64,000 bases of DNA, taken from assembly GCA_022496185.1 (NCBI GenBank), contig WTXG01000075.1:94718-158717 (forward strand). The letters are read 5' to 3'. The position numbers and the translations under genes were made by a program. Positions 34,140 to 44,292 of this stretch are shown one piece after another (the stretch's first letter is position 1; each line of letters begins with the position of its first letter). Origin of the DNA: Multifurca ochricompacta. Taxonomy: Eukaryota; Basidiomycota; Agaricomycetes; Russulales; Russulaceae. The notes under the pieces are model-generated. The model was not told where the DNA came from. It did not search any database and was given only the letters and a program-made list of their open reading frames with translations.

Positions 34140-35371
34140 ATGACTGATGATCTTAAACTCAATGTTATCAAGTTAGCAGCAGATGGATCCAACTGGATCA
34201 CATACCGAGATCGCATGAAGTGGATCATGGATATGAGGGGCTTATCAGAACTCCTCACGAACAACACTGTCACACAAAAATACATTGATGCTGGAACAGT
34301 AGGAGGGATAACTCCTGCACAACAATGGACAGCGGATGGAGCTATAGTGAATGTCACAGTTAGGTGCGGAACTGTGTCGGGGATCATGTGGGAGCTAGCC
34401 TCCCAAGTCACGTCAAGATAAGTCAAGGCTCTAGGTCACAGCAAAGTCAAGTTCTGGGTGTGCCCACAATGAAGTCGAGGGTGCGCGCGTGAATTGAAGT
34501 CGACGGCAGAGACACTCAGTCCTGCAGCAAGTTCACTAGGGTCGAAGGCTCTCCAAGTCACATCTTGGAGAGTTCAAGTGGGGTTCTAACTGAGGAGTTC
34601 AGATGAAGTCGAAGCACCTTGGATTGAACACAAGGAGAACAGACTTAGTCTGTCTCTCTACTCTAGTAGGTCTTTAAATACATGTAGAACTAGCTATGTC
34701 ATAGTAAATAGAAGGTTCTAGGACTATGACATAGTATCTAAATAGTTGTGCAGTAGAATGAGCTAGAACTAAGGAGAATTAGGAGGGGTTAGGCCCTCAG
34801 TAAGCCAAAACACTGGTGAAACACAATGTCAAGTCATTAGTAACGTCGCAGGGAGAATTCTGTCACAGTGAAACAGCTCATTGCCATGTCCATACCTGAT
34901 ACAGTCTTTAATCGAATTAAGACTGCAACGCATGCGAAGGCAGTATGGGACATCTTGACAACTCTTTTTGAGGGATGATTGAGTAGTTTGATGGTGGATC
35001 TTGGAAGGAAGTTCCAAAACATGAAATGTGGTGAAGACAACAATGTACGTGCTCACCTTGATAGGCTGGATGAGATGTGAGAGAAGCTCGCATCTATTGG
35101 CAGAGTTGTTGACAACCTCAAGTATGTCGCCATCATCTCAGGTTCATTACCACCATCCTATGACGGTCCCGTCAAATCTCTTATGACATCATATGATGCC
35201 AGTAATCAAGTTGTGACCCCTGTCACTATAAAGCAAGTTGCCATCAATGTATATGAACGTCAACTCCTCTGAAAAGCGCCTCAGGATGAGGCATTTGTAG
35301 CAAGTACCCAGCAGAAGAAGAAAAAGCATGACATTGAGTGTTTCAATTGCCACAAGAAGGGGCATATCAAA
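34140..35371 (+). pseudogene. gag: copia B' gag, split by a solo LTR
   Basis: ATG at 34140: MTDDLKLNVIKLAADGSNWI then TYRDRMKWIMDMRGLSELL, typical copia gag. The solo LTR 34351-34867 interrupts it. It resumes with VKQLIAMSIPDTVFNRIKT, AKAVWDILTTLFEG, stops at 34976, 35080 and 35269 (all TGA at Arg), and the CCHC knuckle CFNCHKKGHIKVDC around 35340. Would form the particle shell. Confidence 0.82.
34351..34867 (-). repeat. solo LTR of family S in copia B' gag
   Basis: 517 bp in reverse orientation (plus TGTCACAGTTAGGTGC ... GAATTCTGTCACA) with perfect 5-bp duplication gtgaa at 34346-34350 and 34868-34872. Closely similar to the reverse complement of 8121-8601. Confidence 0.88.
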
Positions 35372-38300
35372 GTGGACTGTTGGGCAAAGGGAGGAGGAAA
35401 AGAAGGCCAAGGGCCAAAGAGAACCAAGAGTGACAAAGACAATGTTGCTGTTGCAGCAGAAAAGACAGACAAGTCCACAGATATTGAGTCTTGGGTCATC
35501 GAAGTTACAAGTTATCAAGAGCAAGAGTCAAGTACTTTGTCAGTAGAAGAGACGGCAAGTGCAGCAAACACATGTGAAGCCAAGCTTTACGATTCTGGTG
35601 CCTCACGGCACATATCCCCTTTTCGTCACCAATTTCTCTCCTATCAGTCTATTCCCCCTCGACCTATTAGTGCTGCCGACAAATGCCTGTTCTATGCAAT
35701 TGGCACTGGTGACCTTCAAATTGAAGTGCCCAATGGCGTATCAACCACTCCAATAATCTTGTGAGATATACTGCACACGCCTGACATTCCACTCACTGTT
35801 GTATCAATAGGGCACATTGCAGGTGCAGGTTATGCCGTATCTTTTGAAGGCAATTATTGCAAGATCAAAAATCAAACAGGACACCAGATAGGCAGTATAG
35901 CGGCAAATTCAAATGGATTATACAAAGTCGAGCACACAGATCAGGTAGCAATAGCGATAACGGAAGAAGTTGATCTTCCCACGCTCCATAAACAACTTGG
36001 CCACATCTCTGTCGATGCCATTTGTACGTTGATTCGCAGTCATGCAGTCACCGGACTGTGTTTAATAGACGACCATTCACCATTCTTTTGCAAATCGTGC
36101 GAATATGCCAAGTTAACATGCAAGACAATCAAAAAGGAGCGTACAGTGCCGCCTGCAAAAGCTTTTGGAGAAGAAATCCACACTGATTTATGGGGACTGT
36201 CCCCAACTTCTACTATTGGAGGATGAAAATACTATGTGACATTCACTGACGATTATTTGAGATTTACAAAGATAGAGCTCTTGAGAAGTAAAGACGAGGC
36301 ACTAAAAGCTTACAAGAGCTTTGCAGCTTGGGCCTTAACACAGCATGGTGTTCGCATTTGACAATTGCGATCAGACCGTGGAGGTGAATTCACAAGTAAT
36401 GAATTCATGAAATTTTTGCAAGAACAAGGTACCAAACGATGTCTTACGACCCACGATACTCCACAACATAATGGTGTGGCGGAATCATTGAACCGTCGTC
36501 TTTCGGAGTGTGTGCGCGCCATCCTTCACCATGCGCAACTGCCCAAAAACTTATGGGGGGAGGCTATTCATTTCACTGTATGGTTAAAGAACCGTACTTC
36601 TACAAAAGTGCTCGGTAATGTAACACCTTTCGAGCGTCTTTACCAAGAAAAACCTAACCTGGAGAGAGTACCTGAGTGGGGACAGCACATCTGGGTTCAC
36701 AATCACACAGGCTCAAAACTGGATGTGCGAGGCCTAGAAGCACGATGGGTAGGTTACAATCAAGACAGTACACACGCTTCCTGCATGTATTGGACAGAGA
36801 AACGAACTGTTTCTGTAGAACGAAACTTCAAGTTCATGCCTCCAACTGTCTCTCTTTATTCACCACCTCCCAGTTATGCCACTGCGACTTCGCAACCTCA
36901 AGTTGCAACACAAGTTCCACCAGCCACCACTCTCCCAATGCCTCCTGTTTCAACCATCCAACCAACAATTTCCGCACTGCAAACACCATCAGTTGCGACG
37001 CAATCATCAATTGTAACACCTCAGACACCACTATCTACAGTCAGCGTGCCGATATTATCGCCCGTCGCTACTGATAGCAGTGAAGAAGAAATGGAAGATG
37101 AAGAAGTCGAAGAAGAACTTACTGAGCCAGTTGCGTCAACCTCAAAAGGAAAAGGTAGAGCAACTATGCAACCACCAGCCACGCCAAAGAAAAGATTCGA
37201 ATTCACTCAATCAATGCGAAAATCAGAACGCATTGCAAGACTTTTAGAGAGGCACAAAAGCGAAGGCTCGGACAGCCAACCATCTCGCAAGAGCACTCCC
37301 ACATCTTCGACAATATCTTCCAGGCTTAAATATCACCATCCAGATACACAAGAAGGCAGTTCGGCATCTATTGCTGATTTAGATATAGATTACGCGTACC
37401 ACACCGAATACAACGACGTCATCACAGCAGCAATTCAAGATGCCGAAGGCGATCCGAGAACATTAGCTGAAGCACAGATGCGTGCGGACTGGCCCCTTTG
37501 GAAAGAGGCCATGGACTGCGAAATCAAAACATTGGAAAAAGCTGGAACGTGGATCACGGTGTCATGTCCTCAAAATAAGAATATTGTAGGTTCAAAATGG
37601 GTTTTTTGTATCAAACAAAAAGCGGACGGTATGATAGACAAGTACAAGGCAAGACTTGTCGCATGAGGCTTCACTCAAGTTTATGGTGTCGATTATTTTG
37701 ACACTTTCTCTCCTGTTGCTAAACTCAGCAGTTTTTGCACCATCCTGGCTCTGGCAGCATGATTCAATTGGGATATCGAATCTTTCAATTTTAATGGTGC
37801 TTATCTAAATGGAGAACTAGATAACAATGAAGAAATTTATATGCAAGCGCCGCCTGCATATGAAAACAAAAATGGTAACACAGTTATGCGACTACGCAAG
37901 TCGCTTTATGGATTAAAACAAGCTGGAAGAAAATGGTATGACACACTCTCGCATGCCTTAGCTGACCTGGGTTTCTGCGTAAGCTATGCAGATCCAGGAG
38001 TTTTTTATACTTGCATGGAAGGGCATTTATTAGTCCTTGCCATTCACGTCGATGACTGTGCCTTTACAGGCAGTTCGAGCAAACTGATCGCACAATATAA
38101 AGTGAAACTTAATGACCGATATTCTATCACTGATCTAGGACCAATTCATTGGCTCCTAGGTATCAAAATCACGTGTGATAGATCAGCACAAACAATTTCA
38201 CTATCGCAAACATCATATATTACTTCAATTCTTGCGTGATTCAGATTTAGCGACGTGAAACCCAACAACACTTCCATGGCACCCGGAGTTGAGTATTCTA

Positions 38301-39097
38301 AAAAAGATTCACCACAAAACCCAGCCAACGCCGCCGAAATGATGAAAATTCCTTATCGCAAAGCAATAGGGAGTTTGATGTATGCATCAGTTGGTACCTG
38401 ACCAGACATCGCATTCGCCGTTTCGACTCTGTCGCGCTTCCTCGAAAATCCAGGCCGATTACACTGGGAAGCTGTTAAACGGATCTTCCAGTATCTTTCC
38501 GGCACTAGGAATATCGAGCTGACTTACAGCGGTGAACGTCATGATCTCATAGGGTACACAGACACAGATGGAGCCAGTCAAGAGCATAGGCATGCCATCT
38601 CTGGCTACATTTTTCTGATCGACGGCGGAGCTGTATCCTGGAGTTCAAGAAAACAAGAACTCGTAACTCTTTCCACCACGGAATCAGAATATGTTGCCGC
38701 AATGCATGCGGCAAAAGAAGCAATATGGCTTTGCAAGCTCATAAATGAGCTTTTCCCATCTTTTATTGCATCCACCCCGCTCTATTGCGACAATCAGGCT
38801 GCGATAAAACTGGCCATCGAGGATAATTACCATGCACGAACAAAACATATTGATATAAGATATCACTTCATTCACGATGTGATATCTAATGGCACACTCA
38901 AACTTATCTACTGTCCTACTGACCAGATGACAGCAGATATCTTAACCAAAGCCCTTCCAAAATGGAAGGTGGATTATCACAACTCCTCCCTAGGCTTGCG
39001 TCGTGCTTGTGGGGGGAGTGATGGATTGCAATCCATTGACGAGCAGGAGGAGCGTGAAAGCGCACCACACTCGTCTATGATTCTAGCTTCAGGCTAG
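35372..39097 (+). pseudogene. pol: copia B' pol (protease, integrase, RT, RNase H)
   Basis: Protease LYDSGASRHISPF (about 35585), integrase zinc arm (LHKQLGHISVDA, CEYAKLTCKT), core LRSDRGGEFTSNEF and TTHDTPQHNGVAESLNRRL (36370-36500), Pro/Thr/Ser-rich linker, RT with SKWVFCIKQKADGMIDKYKA, SLYGLKQAGRKWYD and AIHVDDCAF at about 38040, RNase H with TTESEYVAAMHAAKE, LYCDNQAAIKLA and ADILTKALPKWK. The stop is at 39097, 79 nt into the 3' LTR. Interrupting TGAs (35761, 36224, 37664, 37760, 38237, about 38398) sit at Arg positions. No clear frameshift, so decay is by base substitution. Confidence 0.88.
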
Positions 39098-39284
39098 AAT
39101 GACTAATTTTTGGAGCACCCCTCAGGGGCGATGAACTTCTTATTCATCCTGTTGAAATAAATCTTTCATATGATTTTACAGACTATGGCCTCTTGTCTTG
39201 ATTATTCTATGTTGCTGATTCAAGCACGACCAAAATTTAGCCCCTATATTACAAAGATCTTGTGTTCATATTGAAATAAGCTGT

Positions 39285-40448
39285 TGTGACGCTTTTGTCG
39301 ATGTAATGGTTTGTGACGCGTTTGTGACGCGCTTGTGACAGTTTTTCGACCCACGCGCGTTCGACTTTTGTTTCAACGTTTTTGACACTTCTCACTCCGA
39401 GTCATGTGACTGGAGCTGATGGATCTTTATTATCTAATCGCTAAAATCCTCGGACTGACTTGATGGACACTGATCTGCCTTTGGAGTGGGTACAACACCA
39501 CTTACAATTCCTGCTTCAGTTCCCACTAGAGATTCACATGTATATTTACTATATGTTACGACCTACCCAGCGTACCAAACAGACGGCAAGACGTGGGGGA
39601 CACATAAGCAGTGACAGTAGCCGCGCAGGGTCCGCAAGGACATCGCCAGCTTAGTCATGATGTCCCACGCCGAAGTCCAGAAGACAGATATGGCATGAGG
39701 TACAGAAGCAGATCACGTGACAGTAAGGTTTGATGCCTCGTGTACAGAAGGACCCTGAACCTTAGTTGACGTGGGAAGACGGTGGCACTGGTTCTGATGG
39801 AAGGTTCCATAGTCACACGTCCAGAACCACAAGTGTCTAGATAAGCATGATAAGAACGGATGACTAAGCTAGTACCAGCATGTATATATACCCTAGCTAG
39901 TCTCGCTCAGATGTTCCCCATCTTGAGCTTCTGTGACAATCAGTAGCCTTGTGGACCTTTAACTCCCTTCCTTGCGTCTCACCACCCAAACTCGTCCCTT
40001 TGGTACTCGTCCTCTGTGACTTGTACACTGAGCCTGTGACTCTGGTAGACCCTGCGTCGGACTTATTGTCTTCCGCATCGACCCAAGATCGTCCCGACCT
40101 TGTCTCTGTGACCTAGCCGCCCGCACTCGACCGCATACGCCCCTCTGAGCGTAACACTATACTACATTCTACTTTACTTACAAAGACACTAGAATACTTG
40201 TACTTAAGTAGGACACACTGGAGAAACAGACTTTAAGTCTGTTCTCTTGTATCTAATACAGGTCTACTTGACTTCACCAGAATTTCTCCCTTGAACTTCC
40301 TAAGCTGCGACTTAGGAAGCCTTCTCCCCAGACTTCCAGCAGGGCCTATTGCCACTGCTTCGCCTCCCTGCTCGCACGCGTGCCCCTCTTGTATCTTGTG
40401 GGACTGCAGTTTGAACGATCTTGACACAGCAGAGATCTGGCTGTGACA
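39285..40448 (+). repeat. family S solo LTR, itself interrupted
   Basis: TGTGACGCTTTTGTCG ... CTGGCTGTGACA with duplication gctgt at 39280-39284 and 40449-40453. About 555 bp without the inner insertion. It shares with 8121-8601 the block cacatgtat-ttta, AGACT-AAGTCTGTTCTCTTG and similar terminal bases, but is otherwise diverged. Confidence 0.82.
39554..40157 (+). repeat. solo LTR of a third gypsy-type family
   Basis: 604 bp, TGTTACGACCTACCC to CTGAGCGTAACA, perfect duplication ctata at 39549-39553 and 40158-40162. Contains tatatataccc near 39882-39892. Ends resemble gypsy-1 LTRs but the body is different, and no internal region of this family is present. Confidence 0.85.
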
Positions 40449-40564
40449 GCTGTAGTGTAAAATGTATAATAAAGCTCGAAAATCGAGCAAGAAATAAGTA
40501 ACGAATAAAAATTGTTTTCTTTGTGCGCATCTACAAAGCCTATCTCATGCTCATAACTATACCA

Positions 40565-40620
40565 ACAGGTATGGGTATGGGTACAGGTATGGGTATGGGT
40601 ACCAATGAGGATACCCCAGG
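40565..40620. repeat. H1 fragment, left of gypsy E
   Basis: GGGTATGGGTACAGG-like repeats followed by accaatgaggataccccagg match the right end of H1 (compare 1445-1490). It continues at 56437-56461 (ccagggttacccctgccaat, then cacta), showing that gypsy E landed in an H1 copy. Confidence 0.8.
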
Positions 40621-41523
40621 TGTCACGGCTCTACCTTATTTTTTCCTTTCTCCCTTGAAGATCACATGACTGTGGGAAGATTACCCAGCAGTCTCAACAC
40701 GTGATCATGGGAATGTAGTCGTGACATGGATCATGTGACCGAGTCACATGTAATAGTCACATGCTGCTTAGTCAGCACAAGAGCCACTCAACAATAACAA
40801 GTCGATTCTCTATTGTGTGTACCACAATAGGCAAGGCCCCACAGTCTAGACGGTTCTAGACCAAGTGGAGCTGTTATCAAGATAAGAGGAGTCCAGCCTA
40901 GAAGGTTCTAGGTAAGTGGAGCTCTAGATAAGGGCCCAGGTTGGGCCATGGCCAATTTTAGCACAGAATCACATGTATCAGTAGATAGACATGTTCCAGA
41001 CCTAAGGGCTAGACTACATATCAGTTATCTACTCCACAGTGACGTCATTATGACATCACACTGTGGAGCATGATCAGTCAGCAGAGTAAAGCAGCTTACG
41101 AATCACAAAGATAAGGCTCAGTCAGCAATACAGCTGACTGATACTTGCTGATTCTTGCTTACACTCATCGCTTACCTCGTTACACTGAGAAATGTATATA
41201 AGACCCTCTGTAACAGCCTGTAGCCCCCATCTTGTCCTCTTGGGGCTGCAGGTGAGTAACTGTCTACACGAGTTCGATACATAGTGCTAATGGCATCCTG
41301 CCTCCCTGTGTGACTCGATCCTTTGGATCTTGTCCTCTTGGAGCTGCAGTTTCTTCCAGTTTCAGAACGCTGTCATCATGGTTGTATAAACCACAGTGGG
41401 TGACACAGTTCCTGGTCATTACTTAACGCGTGACGTTTGCCTCCGCGGTACGCCCAACGACTTAGGTCACCACACCTTTGCCCTTCTTGATTACTAATTG
41501 TACACGGAGCTTCACCCGTTACA
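40621..41523 (+). repeat. gypsy E 5' LTR
   Basis: 903 bp, TGTCACGGCTCTACC to CACCCGTTACA. TATATAAG at 41195-41202. ATCTTGTCCTCTTGGGGCTG occurs at 41229 and again, with one change, near 41327. Confidence 0.92.
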
Positions 41524-41535
41524 TTAGGACAAGAT
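41195..41535 (+). promoter_or_regulatory. gypsy E promoter, transcript start and self-primer site
   Basis: TATATAAG (41195-41202), then 26 nt, then ATCTTGTCCT (41229-41238). Its reverse complement AGGACAAGAT lies at 41526-41535, 2 nt after the LTR. The spacings (26 nt and 2 nt) equal those of gypsy-1, though the paired sequence is unrelated. This is covariation between families and supports Tf1-like self-priming. Confidence 0.75.
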
Positions 41536-42096
41536 TGTATCCTACGTGCCCTCCCAGTTTCGGGCCGGTACTTTTTAACCTTCTTTCACAGCAGTAGTAG
41601 TGTTTCAAATAGTCTTAGTTACAACCCCTGGGGTCGGAGGCCTGATCAGACAGTAGCTGAGTTGAGCCAATAATTCATAGCCGAGGCGGTGATCAGAGAT
41701 ATACCCGAGTAGTGGTTATCCTGGTTGCTTGGTCATTCCAAACTCGAGTTGTCATGTTTACATGCGCTTGGGGATCATCTGTGCCGGATCTCCTACCAAG
41801 GAGTGTAAAACTGGGCAGAGCTGAGGGGGCCCCGGGAAACCGGTGACGAACTCAGAGAGACATCTGTCAGAACCGATTTCAGAGCACTTGGGCTCGTGTC
41901 CCTTGTGTGAGAGGCAGCCAATAGGTCGAGGAGACTGCGGCAGACAGCCTTGGGCTCTGTAACTTCCCATAACATTTTTCCTGGTGCTTGTCATTACCGC
42001 CGGAGCTTGGCTAGTGCACTCTTGTGTGCATTAGTATTCGCCTCTTTGGTTGACACACCCTTCCATCCTGTGCTTAGCGTTGCGCGGCACTTGTAA
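41524..42096 (+). other. gypsy E leader
   Basis: Between the primer site and the gag-like frame. No conserved coding seen. The frame later used by gag is closed here by TGA (41908) and TAA (42094), and open from 42097 on. Confidence 0.4.
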
Positions 42097-44292
42097 CATC
42101 GAAACACACCAAAACTACGAAGCTTCTGGTCCAGCGGACCAGCTTCCATACCCTTTTCCACAACGCCGCGTATTCCGTGGGTTGACCGTATCATCCGGCG
42201 CGCTCGAGAGCGTGTCCAACAACTTCGAAGGAGAGGAAGACACATTTTAACGCCGCCGCTTCCTATTCAGGAGCAGCCGCATCAGGAAGACGTGACTGCG
42301 GAGAACATTCTTCCGCAACACCCCGACTTCCCTTTCACTTTCAACAACCTTCCCTCGACAGTCTCCTTCGATCTCGCATATCACTACCGTTGGGATAACA
42401 CCCAAGAAGAACATTTTGCCACACCTGCCTCTTCTACTATAGAAGGATCAGAAGGCGCTCTCTCCACTTCCCCTACTCTCCGCAAAGCCAACAACATCAT
42501 TGAAGAAAGCTTCGAGGACGAACGGGACATTTATATTTACCGCGACAGACTAGTGCGCAACTGGTTAAACGAAATAACTGAACGTTTACACCACCACCTG
42601 TCTGCCGAGGCCGAACTACGAGAGCTTTTTGGCAACTGGTATCTCCCCGGTACAGAAGTAACGGTCACCGACCTTGTCGCACGCGCCGCTGAGTGGGAAG
42701 AAGAAGAAGAAGAAGAAGAATTTGGGTCAGAATTAGAATATCTGACCGACTGAACGGTGGCTTCTAGAAGTTCTAGAACACCTAACCCTCCATACTCCCG
42801 CTCCACTAGGCCCTCTCGATTACCTAGCCGAGCACCGTCGCCTATAGAAAATTTAATCTCCCCTGCAATCGAAGCAGAACTAGAAGAACAACAGTTTATC
42901 AGGAATTTAGCTTCCCAGTTATCCGACGAATTACTCCGTCAAGCTGGTGTACCTGATATTACTTCTTCTAATTCCACTCCTTCCGATTCCAGCACTCCTA
43001 CTCGTCACGACACTCCTCCAGCCAGACAGAATAGTCCTACTAGTCCTATGGCTAGCACCGCTCCCACAACCGGGCCCAGTGGACCCAGTACCAATCCCCC
43101 GCCGCCAGCGCAGACCCCGCTTACAATGACACCGGCAGAGCTTCGTAATATGATGGGCGCCATGATGGCTGCCATCACACAGCTCTCCGCGGACGTCCAA
43201 ATAGTGGTCCAGCAGCTTGGACAGCCAACCCCTCCCCAGACAGTCGGCTCTGGAAAAGACTCTTCCGTTGCTCGACCTGCTTCCTGGGATGGAAAGGGAA
43301 ATTCAGCTGACGCCAGGCACTTCCTGGCTGCATTCCATAACTGGGGATGGAACCAAAAGCGGAACTTGAATGACTATGACCCCACGACAACCAGCTGGTC
43401 CAAGAGGGATGCAGATTGGATCTTGGCGGTCTTGAACTTAATGACTGGAGACGCACGAACGTGGGCTCTGCCGCATTTGGAGCAATTAAAAAACGGAGTT
43501 ATTCCCTTTTCAGCGAATTGGGGTAACTTCGAACAGGCATTTACTTCGCGGTTTATACCGCACGACATTGGAGAAGCAGCGCGATCAGCGCTGAAGAAAA
43601 TCCAACAAGGACGCCACAGCGTGGCAGAATACAAAGCTCGCTTCGACGAGCATTCACCTCAAACCGGATGGTCGGACCGAGACCTTTTCGATCGGTTCTA
43701 CGATGGCCTTTCCGGCAAAATCAAGGACACCTTGGCCATTATGCCAGTCCAACCCACAGATATGCAGACACTCTTCACGTCTGCTCAGCTAATCGACCAA
43801 AGATTACGCTGAAGAGAAGCAGAGAAGAAGGGAGAAGTTCTCCCTGAACCAACCCAGCACCGAAAAGACCCCAATGCTATGGAGATCGATGCCTCCAAAC
43901 AGCAACAAACAGGGTCTGGAAAGAAAAGCTTTTTCGATTACAAAGCTGCCTTTAAAGGAAAGTGCACGGGATGTGGAAGCAGTGCCCATACTTGGGCGAA
44001 CGGCAACCACAAAGAGCAAATCTGCAATCACTGTGGAAGAAAAGGGCATATTACTACAGGATGTTACCACAAATGGGCTGGAAAGCCCAAAGCAGCAAAA
44101 GTCGCTGGCTCTGACAGCCAGGCACCTGCAGCTCCTCAAGCTGCCGCAGCAAGCACCCAGCCTACCCAGGCTGCTAATGCTAGCTCGACCTCCAAAAAGG
44201 GTAACGCGCCCGCCAATAGCGACAACTCAGAGCTCCTAAAACAGGTGGCCGACCTTAAGGCCCAAATCGAAGCTCTGAAGGCAAGTTTTTAG
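42097..44292 (+). pseudogene. gag: gypsy E gag with N-terminal extension
   Basis: One reading frame from 42097 to the TAG at 44290, interrupted only by TGA at 42751 and 43810; the second replaces CGA (Arg). N-terminal extension: basic segment, then an acidic Glu run (about 42697-42720). Main gag: SR/P/T-rich start, RPASWDGKGNSADARHFLAA, GDARTWALPHLEQLKNGVIP, LFDRFYDGLSGKIKDTLAIM, then knuckle CNHCGRKGHITTGC near 44020. No ATG exists in this frame before about 43048, so initiation is unclear. The first clear homology to Ty3 gags starts near 43270. Confidence 0.75.
44283..44292 (+). promoter_or_regulatory. gypsy E gag/pol -1 frameshift site
   Basis: Gag ends AGT-TTT-TAG; pol is read AAG-TTT-TTA-GTG, one base back. 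Same T-TTT-T-purine arrangement as gypsy-1, in an unrelated context. Confidence 0.5.

Larger units (their letters stand above)
33693..40564 (+). mobile_element. copia B', Ty1/Copia element with three solo LTR insertions
   Basis: Copy of the copia B family on the plus strand. 5' LTR 33693-34069, primer site, gag, pol, purine tract 39009-39018, 3' LTR 39019-40564 (expanded by nested insertions). The 5' flank is TGTTGAACACAG (33681-33692), the start of a copia A-family LTR. The 3' flank is hAT H1 sequence. The flanks do not match, so the element is probably recombinant. Confidence 0.88.
39019..40564 (+). repeat. copia B' 3' LTR with two nested solo LTRs
   Basis: The 377-bp LTR is split at GCTGT: 39019-39284 and 40454-40564 belong to it, between them is a family S solo LTR, and inside that a third LTR. 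It ends ACTATACCA at 40564. Confidence 0.88.

Noticed and set aside
34140..40564. TGA as a recoded amino acid
   Set aside because: TGA occurs at former CGA sites in proportion to element decay, and gypsy D gag and ORF3 contain none; CpG decay explains it.
42697..42720. GAA repeat as a microsatellite insertion
   Set aside because: It keeps the gag-side frame of gypsy E open as a Glu run and is part of an acidic coding stretch.
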